Part shown: piece after piece, positions 54,505-63,290 of the stretch
Numbering within the stretch: position 1 is the first letter of the stretch
How the letters are laid out: every line of letters begins with the position of its first letter
NCBI GenBank assembly: GCA_015488755.1
Contig: WFNB01000023.1
Span: 17,925 to 81,924, forward strand
From: Gammaproteobacteria bacterium
GTDB taxonomy: Bacteria; Pseudomonadota; Gammaproteobacteria; GRL18
Reading direction: 5' to 3'
Length of the DNA: 64,000 bases
Program-made: the position numbers and the translations under genes
The notes under the pieces: generated by a model
What the model was told of the DNA's origin: nothing
The model's database searches: none
The model's input: the letters and a program-made list of their open reading frames with translations, nothing else

Positions 54505-56208
54505 TTGTTATCATCTAAAAATAAATCATTTCCTTGGGGCTCTTTTGGGCTGGCATTTCTATTCTTTTTTTATTTTTCTGGTTTTTATCAACTGTTCTTA
54601 TTTCTGTCTGCACAATCTGGTTTTAATGGTTTTCGTCAAAATATTTATATGAATTTTTTGTGGTTGATTCCATTAATTATTTTCCCCCGACAGACAAAAT
54701 TGATTACTATTACGATTGGTGCGGTACTTTGGGCTACTTCGCTAGTATTTTTAGCCTATTATGCCGTATATGGGCAAAATTTCTCCCAAAGTGTCTTATT
54801 TATTATCTTTGAATCAAATTTTCGGGAAAGCAATGAATACCTTGAGTCTTATTTTAGTTGGTGGATTATTTTTGGTTTGCTGACTTATACTGTTGTTGCA
54901 ATCCTTTTATGGAAGCAGATAAAGCCTATTGTATTACCTATTAAAACTCGGCTTATTTCAGTGTCTATTTTAATCTTTATTGTCTCATGGCCCATGATTA
55001 ATTATTTATTTATTCATAATAGTAGCCTAGATAAGGCAATACATGCGCAAATGGATAGGATGGAACCCGTAGCACCTTGGCATTTAATTGTCGGTTATAC
55101 TAAGTATAAAGAACAGTTGCATGAGATAGAAAAAAATCTATTGGAGAATAAGAATTTAGCACCTCTTGAAAATTTATCCCTTAAAAACAGCAATATTCCT
55201 AATACCTTAGTGCTAGTGATAGGGGAGTCAACCACAAAGCAAAAAATGAGTTTGTATGGTTATGTTAGAAAAACAACCCCAAAATTGGATAAGATAAGAG
55301 ATGATTTATTAATATTTAACCATGTTTATGCACCAAGACCGTACACTATTGAAACTCTAGAGCAGGTATTAACCTTTGCTGATGAGCAGCATCCTAAATT
55401 GTATTTAACCAAGCCAACACTCATTAATATGATGAAACAAGCAGGTTATAAAACCTTTTGGATCACCAACCAACAAACGCAAACCAAACGCAATACCCTA
55501 TTAACCACTTTTTCAAAGCAAGCAGATGAACAAATTTATTTAAACAATAATAGAACTCAAAATGCCGCTCAATATGATGGTGCGGTTATTAAGCCTTTTA
55601 AGAAAGTGCTCAGTGATCCAGCAAAGAAAAAGTTTATTGTTGTTCATCTATTAGGCACCCATCGTAAATATGAATATCGTTATCCAGATGATTTTGCCTT
55701 GTTTGATGATGCCAAAAATGCACCAGAGTATCTAAAGGGCAAACAACTCAAAGAATACAATCAATATGATAATGCCGTTTTATATAATGATTATGTTGTT
55801 TCAGAGCTTATTGCTTTGTTCAAAAAAAGTCAGTCTAATGGTTTTATGGTGTATTTTTCTGATCATGGTGAAGAGGTTTATGATGATCCTAAGCACCTAT
55901 TTGCGGGTCGAACAGAAAGTGCGCCCACTGAGGCTATGTATAGTATTCCCTTTATTATTTGGCAAAGTGACTCATGGAAAAAATACCATAAGATGAGTGT
56001 TATTAATAAATCAGCAACGCTTAATCGCTTTTATAGCACATCCGACTTTATTTATACATGGGCTGATTTGTCAGGTATTCATTTTACTGGATTTGATGCC
56101 AGTCGAAGCATTATTAACCCTTTATTTAGCAAGCATCCTATTTTAATAGGTAACCCAGATAAGCCAGAAACCCTAAGAGATTTACGTCATTCACCCTTAT
56201 CTCGATGA
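54505..56208 (+). CDS. EptA/CptA-like phosphoethanolamine transferase
   Basis: 567 aa with an N-terminal membrane domain of five helices and a periplasmic catalytic domain. LVLVIGESTTKQKMSLYGYV followed by RKTTPKLD is the phosphoethanolamine-transferase signature, with the nucleophilic Thr in ESTTK. Other metal ligands are in VVHLLGTHRKYEYRYP and VYFSDHGEEVYD. These enzymes add phosphoethanolamine to lipid A or core heptose and protect against cationic peptides. The only start near the first helix is a TTG at 54505, with AAGG about 10 bases upstream. It closes the series of envelope genes. Confidence 0.85.
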   Translation: MLSSKNKSFPWGSFGLAFLFFFYFSGFYQLFLFLSAQSGFNGFRQNIYMNFLWLIPLIIFPRQTKLITITIGAVLWATSLVFLAYYAVYGQNFSQSVLFIIFESNFRESNEYLESYFSWWIIFGLLTYTVVAILLWKQIKPIVLPIKTRLISVSILIFIVSWPMINYLFIHNSSLDKAIHAQMDRMEPVAPWHLIVGYTKYKEQLHEIEKNLLENKNLAPLENLSLKNSNIPNTLVLVIGESTTKQKMSLYGYVRKTTPKLDKIRDDLLIFNHVYAPRPYTIETLEQVLTFADEQHPKLYLTKPTLINMMKQAGYKTFWITNQQTQTKRNTLLTTFSKQADEQIYLNNNRTQNAAQYDGAVIKPFKKVLSDPAKKKFIVVHLLGTHRKYEYRYPDDFALFDDAKNAPEYLKGKQLKEYNQYDNAVLYNDYVVSELIALFKKSQSNGFMVYFSDHGEEVYDDPKHLFAGRTESAPTEAMYSIPFIIWQSDSWKKYHKMSVINKSATLNRFYSTSDFIYTWADLSGIHFTGFDASRSIINPLFSKHPILIGNPDKPETLRDLRHSPLSR

Positions 56209-56225
56209 TGTGTTATAGAGGTGAC

Positions 56226-57173
56226 TTAGCGTGATTTTTTAAGTCGTTTAATGCTAAATGAAGCGGCCGGTCTGTCCACCTCTATCGCCTGTGTTTGAGT
56301 GACCCAATGAATGATCCGTCCATTAGGGTTGTTGGCCTGAGCTTCATCGCAGGCATTGAGACAGATGCCACATTGTGTGCAGCTGAATTTTGAGCGTTTA
56401 ATACCTCGAACGGGCAAGCGCATGGGACAAGCCTTATCACAGGCATTATCACAAGACTGACATAAATGTGCCTGTGATTTGTCAAAGCCAATAACCATTG
56501 AACGACTATTAGCCATCCAGACAAAGCTCTGCATAATGCCTAATGAACAGCCATATTGGCAAAATAAGTGTCGTGCAAAAAAGAAATCTATTGTTAGAAC
56601 TAGAGTCATAAGCAATAAAAATAGAATTGCTCCAAAGGGTAGTTTAAGCTGATATATTTCTATGATTAGGGTTCTAGGAGGATAGACATAGCCTAATAAG
56701 ACAAAGGACCAAATAGAGGCAATGAAAATACAGATACTTAAAAATAAGAGCTTTTTATAGAACGTTTGGACAGCTTGCTTCTTTGTATACTCTTTGTGCT
56801 CCCAAAAAGTAATTTTGCCTAGATACTTTAGCATGAGTCGGTTAAGTGTTTCGACCACCGAAAAATGTGGGCATAACCAGCCACAATAAATCCGACCATA
56901 TTTCCAGACAATAGCACCTGATAAGGCAAGAATAATAAATAAAGGAAGCAAAAAATTGACTATAATAGTCTCTACGATATGACTGTCATCTAAACATTCA
57001 AACTGTGATGATTCTAGACCAAACATCCACTCGTAGCCGAAAATGATAAAATGACCATCCAAAATATCAAAACGAAAAATATTTAACAATGGGGCACTTA
57101 GAAATAATAAATAAAATGCTACTTGTGTGCTTGCTCGGATCGGTTCCCTTGAAAGAGTAGCTAAGTGGCTCAT
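56226..57173 (-). CDS. CcoG/NapH-like membrane Fe-S protein
   Basis: 315 aa with about five membrane helices. IYCGWLCPHFSVVETLNRL is the CcoG/FixG and NapH signature, with a second FCQYGCSLGIMQSF. Two C-terminal cluster sets follow: CQSCDNACDKACP and CTQCGICLNACDEA (the last one ends in Asp-Glu-Ala instead of Pro). It lacks the C-terminal Ig-like domain of CcoG, so an electron-transfer role like NapH/YccM, or copper/oxidase assembly like CcoG, are both possible. Convergent with the phosphoethanolamine transferase gene. Confidence 0.8.
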   Translation of the reverse strand: MSHLATLSREPIRASTQVAFYLLFLSAPLLNIFRFDILDGHFIIFGYEWMFGLESSQFECLDDSHIVETIIVNFLLPLFIILALSGAIVWKYGRIYCGWLCPHFSVVETLNRLMLKYLGKITFWEHKEYTKKQAVQTFYKKLLFLSICIFIASIWSFVLLGYVYPPRTLIIEIYQLKLPFGAILFLLLMTLVLTIDFFFARHLFCQYGCSLGIMQSFVWMANSRSMVIGFDKSQAHLCQSCDNACDKACPMRLPVRGIKRSKFSCTQCGICLNACDEAQANNPNGRIIHWVTQTQAIEVDRPAASFSIKRLKKSR

Positions 57174-57309
57174 AGATAGTAGGCTATTTAATGATGGAAA
57201 CGATAATTATAAAATTAGTTATGGTTATCATCAGTGATATGAGTTACCAAGAAGTGCCCACAGCCAAATTTTTATTATTCAAGAGACATGACTAAAGAAT
57301 GAGTCGTCG

Positions 57310-58626
57310 TTAATGTTCAATGAAAAATAAACTGATTGCTGGTACATAAGTAATAAGAAGTACACAGCCTAACAAAAGCAACATCATAACGATGGTTGAG
57401 CGATAGACATCAAAAATAGATTTATTAAATCGATAACTGGCAATAAATAAGTTCATTCCTACTGGAGGCGTTAGATAGCCTAATTGCATATTGGCAAGGA
57501 AAATAATCCCTAGGTGTACTGGATGTACACCAAAGCTAATGGCGATGGGTACAATGAGTGGTGACATAATAACAATGGCTGAAAAAATATCTAATAAGGC
57601 TCCCAATAAGAGCAGAAAAATATTAAGCAATAATAAAAAGGTGACCTGACTGGTGACATGGTTTTGTATCCAGTTAAACAGTAATACAGGTATTTCGGCA
57701 TCAATAAAATAATTCGTCATAGCCAAGGCACAGGCAAGAATTAATAAAATACCACCAATCATCGTCATTGATTCTTCGATGATCTTAGGCAGTTGTTGTA
57801 AACGAACCTCTTGATAAATAAAGACCTCGACAATAATAATATAAAGAGCGGTCACCGCTGCCGCTTCGGATACGGCAAAGACACCAGAAAATATCCCTCC
57901 AAGTACAATAAAGGGTAGAGGAAGTTCCCAAATAGACTCACGTAATGCGGATAGTAGCTCTTTTGTTGAATAAGCTTTAGAGACTTGTTTAGGCATTATT
58001 GGGGTGTTTTGCTGGTTTTTATTGGTTCGGCTTGTTTGCCAGATACTCCAGAAAAATAGGGTAAAAATCATTAGTAGAGTGGGGAATATGCCGGCAAGAA
58101 AAACATCTTCAATACGGATGCTTTGTTCAAGATCAAGTTGCTGAACAATAACGACATAGAGAATTAGTGGTAAAGACGGTGGTAGTAATAAACCAAGACT
58201 TCCTGATGTGGTGATTAAGCCGAGGGAAAATTTTTCAGAATAACCAGATTCTTTTAATGCTGGGTATAGTAATGCACCTAAGGCAACGATTGTCACCCCT
58301 GTTGCCCCTGTGAAGGCAGTAAAAAAAGCACTGGCAAAGAGTGTTACTAAAACCAGTTCGGATGGTAGCCAGCCTAATAAGGCACTAGAGAGACGTACAA
58401 GACGCTTTGAGGTATTACTTTCACCCATAATATAACCTGTGAAGGTAAATAGGGGAAGCGCCAGTAATAGTGGTGTATTGGTTAGGCGGTATAGTTCAAT
58501 AGGGATAACGGTTAGATCAATCTCCTGATAAGTAAAGCCTAAGATGGATACGGATAAGATAATGGTAAATAAAGGGGCGCCAAACCATGCCAGTAAGAGT
58601 AATATAAAAATAGTGATAAAAAGCAT
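57310..58626 (-). CDS. TRAP transporter large permease (DctM type)
   Basis: 438-aa membrane protein with about twelve segments. Family landmarks are PLFTFTGYIMGESNTSKRLV, TAFTGATGVTIVALGALLYP, GLLLPPSLPLILYVVI and LANMQLGYLTPPVGMNLFIA. It uses a sodium or proton gradient to import the ligand delivered by the DctP-type protein. The start shares one base with the end of the small permease (TAATG). Confidence 0.94.
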   Translation of the reverse strand: MLFITIFILLLLAWFGAPLFTIILSVSILGFTYQEIDLTVIPIELYRLTNTPLLLALPLFTFTGYIMGESNTSKRLVRLSSALLGWLPSELVLVTLFASAFFTAFTGATGVTIVALGALLYPALKESGYSEKFSLGLITTSGSLGLLLPPSLPLILYVVIVQQLDLEQSIRIEDVFLAGIFPTLLMIFTLFFWSIWQTSRTNKNQQNTPIMPKQVSKAYSTKELLSALRESIWELPLPFIVLGGIFSGVFAVSEAAAVTALYIIIVEVFIYQEVRLQQLPKIIEESMTMIGGILLILACALAMTNYFIDAEIPVLLFNWIQNHVTSQVTFLLLLNIFLLLLGALLDIFSAIVIMSPLIVPIAISFGVHPVHLGIIFLANMQLGYLTPPVGMNLFIASYRFNKSIFDVYRSTIVMMLLLLGCVLLITYVPAISLFFIEH

Positions 58627-59147
58627 TATAGGGACTCAGACTGATTAGCAAGCTGCTGATCAAAAATGCTTTGCCCTGTGGCAACTAAGATAGATAAGCT
58701 CAAGTAGCGTAGCGCCATGATCAGAAAGCTAATGGGAATAATGCTTACTGTCAGCCAGACGGGAATAGTTGCAAAGGCCAAACCACTCTCTTCATATTCT
58801 AGTAATACAAAGGAATAACCATACCACATAATAATAAAGCAAATAGTGGCAGTAAATAAGTGAATTATGCTTTGAACTACTCGTAGTGATTGCTTAGATA
58901 AATATTTTTTCCCAAGGTTCATATTGATGTGATTATTTTTTCGGCTCGCAATAAGTGCCCCCATCATACCTAGCCATAGCACAGTAATCCGTAAAAAAGT
59001 ATCAGCCCAGATGATCCCCATATCAAAAAAATTTCTCAGTATGATCTGTGAAACAGCAATCAATAGTGTAAGAAGAAAAGTGCTGACGAGCAAGCCTGAT
59101 TCAAACTTTAGTAAGCCTTGATGTATAAGACGTAAATAATTAATCAT
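58626..59147 (-). CDS. TRAP transporter small permease (DctQ type)
   Basis: 173 aa with four membrane helices and the DctQ signature region (TFLRITVLWLGMMGALIASR, then KNNHINM). It is coupled to the large permease by a one-base overlap. Confidence 0.92.
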   Translation of the reverse strand: MINYLRLIHQGLLKFESGLLVSTFLLTLLIAVSQIILRNFFDMGIIWADTFLRITVLWLGMMGALIASRKNNHINMNLGKKYLSKQSLRVVQSIIHLFTATICFIIMWYGYSFVLLEYEESGLAFATIPVWLTVSIIPISFLIMALRYLSLSILVATGQSIFDQQLANQSESL

Positions 59148-59175
59148 TCTATACCCATACCTTTATTTAATTAGG

Positions 59176-60183
59176 CTAGTGACTCTGACGATATTCAGAG
59201 AGTAAATGCTTTACTGTATGAACCAACTCAGCATCTAATTTTCCAGAAGATACTAATTGTCTATTGGCCTTGTCTGCTAAAGTCTGCCATTCTTTTTGTT
59301 CTTGAACAGAAGGCTTAATAAATTCAATACCTGACTTTTTAAGAACGGCTAAAGCTTCTTTATTATTTTTTCTATTGCTATCATCAATTTTAATAAATAC
59401 TTTATTCATAACACTACGAACAATTTTTTGATCATCGGGTTTGATTTTTTTGAATGCTTTTTTACTCATGGATAAGGTACCAAACGAGTATAATAATGGC
59501 ATATCGGTAATGTATTTAATTTGGGTATACCATTGTAAGGCAATGGCTCCAATAGGCGACATCGCCACGGTATCAATTAAGCCAGTTTGTAGTGCAGCTA
59601 AGACATCGCCATAGGGTAGGGGGATAGCGGTCACACCAAATGAACGTAAGGTCTCTTGGCCTGTTTTATCGTTACTAGGTGCCCATACTTTTTGTTGTCT
59701 TAGTAAGTGTACATTTGGTGTTGCTTGTTTTGAAGACATGGAATAAACAAAGCCGGACTCTGCCATGCCCAATATAATAACCCCCCCTTTTTCAAAGCCC
59801 TTTTTTATAATAGGATCAATAGTTTTTCGGATATGATTAATTTCACCCTGATCTTTATAGGTCAGTAATAAGGCGTAAATAGAATAGTTAGGATTAGCTT
59901 TAATTAAACTGCCACCGGCTAATGCGCCACCGTGTAATTGGCCTATTTTTATTTTACGTAATACGGCTTGATCATCCCCCATGACACCACCGGGATAAAA
60001 TTTAAACTTAACCCGTCCATTGGTTTTTTTTTCTATTTCTTTTGCTCCTGCACGCATTTTTTGCATCCAGTCAGAGCCTTCAGGTGATAAAGAGGCTATT
60101 TTAAAGGTTCGGGCTTGTACGCTAGAAAGAGTCAGAAAAGAGACTAATAGGATAAGAGACGTGTGTACTATAAATTTATACAT
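59176..60183 (-). CDS. TRAP transporter substrate-binding protein (DctP/TatP type)
   Basis: About 335 aa. The ATG at 60183 gives a clean signal peptide (YKFIVHTSLILLVSFLTLSS then VQA); an ATG at 60198 adds five residues. The mature start RTFKIASLSPEGSDWMQKMR and the GGALAGGSLIKANPNYSIYA segment are DctP-like. The family's ligand-binding Arg region is replaced by WAPSNDKTGQETLRSFG, as in the DctP group that pairs with TatT. The ligand is unknown; in Treponema the TatPT system is thought to handle hydrophobic molecules. Confidence 0.9.
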   Translation of the reverse strand: MYKFIVHTSLILLVSFLTLSSVQARTFKIASLSPEGSDWMQKMRAGAKEIEKKTNGRVKFKFYPGGVMGDDQAVLRKIKIGQLHGGALAGGSLIKANPNYSIYALLLTYKDQGEINHIRKTIDPIIKKGFEKGGVIILGMAESGFVYSMSSKQATPNVHLLRQQKVWAPSNDKTGQETLRSFGVTAIPLPYGDVLAALQTGLIDTVAMSPIGAIALQWYTQIKYITDMPLLYSFGTLSMSKKAFKKIKPDDQKIVRSVMNKVFIKIDDSNRKNNKEALAVLKKSGIEFIKPSVQEQKEWQTLADKANRQLVSSGKLDAELVHTVKHLLSEYRQSH

Positions 60184-60227
60184 AAGGCATCCAAGCATAA
60201 AATAAAATTGATGGTTGTTTTGTTGAG

Positions 60228-61127
60228 CTAAAAATACTCAACAGAAGAGTCAAGTAATTGCTGTGCTTTTTCTTGGGCAAGCACATTCATTAGTGTCATG
60301 TTTTCCACATAAGGATCAGCCTCAACAACTTCTTTTAAAAGTCTATCATGCAATGGCTGATCAAACACTAAACGAGCGTATTTTTCAGCAAAAAGCACTT
60401 TTGCCATTAAATTTTTACCTTTTGAATAAGCAATGACTTTTTCAAAATGAAGTCGTCCTTGTTCAGGCTTGCCACCTAAAGCAGGGGGTAATAATGTGTT
60501 TAACACACCTAGATAAAGGTGGGCTTCATCATTTTGCCAATGTTCATCTATTTGCAATACCTTTTCCATAATCAGTGTGACTTGAGGTAATTGAGCAATG
60601 GCAAGCATACTGCCACTATTAGCTTTAATCCATCCTGCCCAAACGGAACCAAAAATATACCAGTCATTAATATTCTCTTTGTTAATTAAGTTAGCCTTTT
60701 CGCTAAAGTGGCTAAAATCTATATCACGCAGTTGACAAAAAGTCTTATTGGATAAGCATAAGGCTTGTTCTGCATACGAAAGTGCCTTGCTGGACATGCG
60801 TTGTGCGCGGATTTCTTGGCTGACAAAGATACTAGCATAAGCACTATAAAGGCTAGCTGCTGATTGCAATAATTGGGGATTATCTGCACCATCAATTAAA
60901 AAACTATCCATTAATAATAAATAAGCAGGTGCACCATCAGCGACTGTTTTTGGATCATCAGAATTTAAAATAGTATAAGATAAATTACTGGCCATTTTAC
61001 TGGCTGTTGATGATACCGTTGAGGAGATAATAGAAGAGCAAGCGCTGGAAAAAATAATAAATAAGCTAATAAAAAAATAAAGAAAAATACGCTGATAAGA
61101 TGGATGGTGATCTGATAATTTCTGCAT
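60228..61127 (-). CDS. TRAP-associated TPR lipoprotein TatT
   Basis: About 299 aa from the ATG at 61127; a GTG at 61160 is also open. Lipoprotein signal with FFISLFIIFSSAC, then helical repeats with the TatT pattern: VADGAPAYLLLMDSFLIDG, DNPQLLQSAASLYSAYAS, WAGWIKANSGSMLAIAQLP, AHLYLGVLNTLLPPALGG and KPEQGRLHFEKVI. TatT forms a TPR scaffold with a pore and docks onto the TRAP binding protein. It lies 45 bases upstream of the dctP gene. Confidence 0.88.
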   Translation of the reverse strand: MQKLSDHHPSYQRIFLYFFISLFIIFSSACSSIISSTVSSTASKMASNLSYTILNSDDPKTVADGAPAYLLLMDSFLIDGADNPQLLQSAASLYSAYASIFVSQEIRAQRMSSKALSYAEQALCLSNKTFCQLRDIDFSHFSEKANLINKENINDWYIFGSVWAGWIKANSGSMLAIAQLPQVTLIMEKVLQIDEHWQNDEAHLYLGVLNTLLPPALGGKPEQGRLHFEKVIAYSKGKNLMAKVLFAEKYARLVFDQPLHDRLLKEVVEADPYVENMTLMNVLAQEKAQQLLDSSVEYF

Positions 61128-61167
61128 AGGTGGAGTATATTCAAATGAGTATAGAAACACAAATAGT

Positions 61168-61491
61168 TTACGATTGATCGTGAGTAGGTAAATAAATATG
61201 AATGTCGTTTAAGCAATAAACCTGGCAGGATAAGCGCCAACCTTCACTAAGTTCTTCTTTTGTCAATCGACTTTTCTCGGCACTCATCGGTGGACTGCAA
61301 AATTTTCCACCGGATAATATCTTAATGCGACAAGTACCACATATCGCTTTGCCACCACATTGCGCATGATGAGCAAGTTGATGGATCATAAAATTTTTTA
61401 GTAGTGTTTGTCCTTGATAAATATCATAGGAATGAGCATTGCTTATTGTGTTAGGAGTTTCTTCAGTAAAAATAGTAAATGTATAGGACAT
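61168..61491 (-). CDS. [2Fe-2S] ferredoxin
   Basis: A 107-aa plant-type ferredoxin. CGGKAICGTC (Cys-x5-Cys-x2-Cys) and a distant Cys in WRLSCQVYC are the cluster ligands. The region between carries KFCSPPMSAEKSRLTKEEL. It lies 2 bases after the MltD-like gene and just before tatT, so it is co-transcribed with the TRAP cluster. What it reduces is not apparent; the CcoG/NapH-like protein at the other end of the cluster is a candidate redox neighbour. Confidence 0.85.
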   Translation of the reverse strand: MSYTFTIFTEETPNTISNAHSYDIYQGQTLLKNFMIHQLAHHAQCGGKAICGTCRIKILSGGKFCSPPMSAEKSRLTKEELSEGWRLSCQVYCLNDIHIYLPTHDQS

Positions 61492-61493
61492 AA

Positions 61494-63236
61494 TTAACTT
61501 GGCTTATTGTTAATTAAGACTTTAAGTACTTGCCCAGGTTTAAGATATTTTTTTAAACTTGAGTGGTTCCAACGTTTTAACTCAGTAACTGAGACATTAA
61601 ATTGTTTTGATATTGAGTACAAGGAGTCTCCGGATATGACCTCATAGTGTATGGTTTGCACGGTGTTTTTACTACTTGATTGAACAATGCGGCTATTGTT
61701 TGTATGGTTGATGATCAGCTTTTGTCCAATTGATAAGGTATCACCTGAAGATAAATGGTTTAATGCAGCCAGTGTTTTATGAGAGATATTAAATTTACGG
61801 GCAATTTTCCAAAAAGAATCGCCTTTTCGGACGGTGTAAATACGTTTGCTCTGTTTAGAATGTGTGTATTTTTTCTTTTGTTGGACATGACTCACATAAG
61901 ATTGATTGATATGCCTATCACCGGATGGGATCATCAAGTATTTACCCGCACGAATGCGATAGCTTGTTAAGTTATTCGCAGCTCTTAACGCCTTGATGGA
62001 CACCCTATAATGACGGGCAATGACACCGAGGCTTTCACCAGAGCGTATTTTATGTCGTTGCCACTGTACTCGTTTTTGGGGATCTAAAGAGGCCAGTTTA
62101 GTCGTAAATTGTAAGCTCTGTTCAATGGGAACCATTAAATGATGAGGGCCATTGGGATCAGTTGCCCATTGTTTAAACGCCGGATTGTAAGCCCGAATTT
62201 CATCTAAACTAATGCCTAATAGTTTAGCTGCTACAGAAAGTTGAATTTGTGACTGGGTATTAATTAATGCTAATGTGGGCTGATTTTTAATCTCAGCTAA
62301 ACTGATCTTATGCTGTTGATGATTTTTGATAATTCGAGCAATGGCCAGTAATTTAGGGACATATTTTTTAGTTTCTTTAGGCAGAGCTAAAGACCAATAA
62401 TCAATTGCTTTGCCCTGTTTTAGATTTTTCTTTATAGCTCGATTGACGGTTCCAGAACCAGCATTATAGGCTGCTAGAGACAAGAGCCAGTCACCATCAT
62501 AATATTTATTTAATTGTTCAAGATAAGTCAGTGCAGCCAAAGTAGACAAATAAATATCTCTACGGCCGTCATACCACCAGTTTTGTTTTAAACCAAAATG
62601 CTTGCCTGTTGCCGGTACAAATTGCCACAAGCCAGAGGCTTTCATACGAGAATAAGCATATGGATTAAAGCTACTCTCAATAATAGGTAACAAAGCAATT
62701 TCACCGGGCATATTGCGTTTGTTTACTTCTTCGGTAATAAAATACAAATAGGGCTTGGCTCGTTGAGAAATGGTATTAATGTGTTTTTTATGCTTTAAAA
62801 ACCATTTTTCTTGCTGATCAATTCGAGTGTTATTAAAGGTGGCTAATTGATACATAGCAGGGATGCGCTGCCAGACATTGTTAAAAACAATAGGGCTACT
62901 TTCACTCTCTCTTTCACTCTCTATAGGTATCGACGTTGTTGGTGGAATATTCTGTGTTTTTGACTCCAACACTTCTTGGGTGGACTTGATAACCGGATCG
63001 GCATCAATGGCTAAATTGCCTTCAAGATCGTCATCTTTATCTTCGCCTTGCAGTTTTTTGAGAATATCGCTAAGAAAATTATGCTCGCTATTTTCTTGCC
63101 CTTGTTGTGACTTATTATCTGAGTCTGTGGCTGTAAGATTTTGTGTTGTACTACACCCACTGATTGATAAAGATAATAATAAAATAAGTGCTAAAATTTG
63201 TTTTAACATGATATTTTTGAACATAAAAGTAAACAT
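61494..63236 (-). CDS. mltD: MltD-like membrane-bound lytic transglycosylase with three LysM domains
   Basis: 580-aa lipoprotein (LLLSLSISGC). ATGs at 63236, 63224 and 63209 are all possible starts and no clear ribosome-binding site decides. After a polar, acidic linker comes the SLT/goose-lysozyme domain with the catalytic Glu in LLPIIESSFNPYAYS, then ASGLWQFVPATGK and LAALTYLEQLN, and AAYNAGSGTVNRAI. Three LysM peptidoglycan-binding repeats follow (IRSGESLGVIARHYRVS, VRKGDSFWKIARKFNIS, VISGDSLYSISKQFNVS). It cleaves glycan strands to 1,6-anhydro products. In gammaproteobacteria mltD commonly lies next to gloB, as here. Confidence 0.93.
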   Translation of the reverse strand: MFTFMFKNIMLKQILALILLLSLSISGCSTTQNLTATDSDNKSQQGQENSEHNFLSDILKKLQGEDKDDDLEGNLAIDADPVIKSTQEVLESKTQNIPPTTSIPIESERESESSPIVFNNVWQRIPAMYQLATFNNTRIDQQEKWFLKHKKHINTISQRAKPYLYFITEEVNKRNMPGEIALLPIIESSFNPYAYSRMKASGLWQFVPATGKHFGLKQNWWYDGRRDIYLSTLAALTYLEQLNKYYDGDWLLSLAAYNAGSGTVNRAIKKNLKQGKAIDYWSLALPKETKKYVPKLLAIARIIKNHQQHKISLAEIKNQPTLALINTQSQIQLSVAAKLLGISLDEIRAYNPAFKQWATDPNGPHHLMVPIEQSLQFTTKLASLDPQKRVQWQRHKIRSGESLGVIARHYRVSIKALRAANNLTSYRIRAGKYLMIPSGDRHINQSYVSHVQQKKKYTHSKQSKRIYTVRKGDSFWKIARKFNISHKTLAALNHLSSGDTLSIGQKLIINHTNNSRIVQSSSKNTVQTIHYEVISGDSLYSISKQFNVSVTELKRWNHSSLKKYLKPGQVLKVLINNKPS

Positions 63237-63290
63237 AAGAGTAAAGTATTAATAGTTAAGTTATCGATCTAAGGTCATTAATAATAGGCT

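Noticed and set aside
62890..62925. Short CTTTCACTCTCT direct repeat
   Set aside because: It encodes the Ser/Glu-rich linker of the MltD-like protein and is ordinary low complexity.
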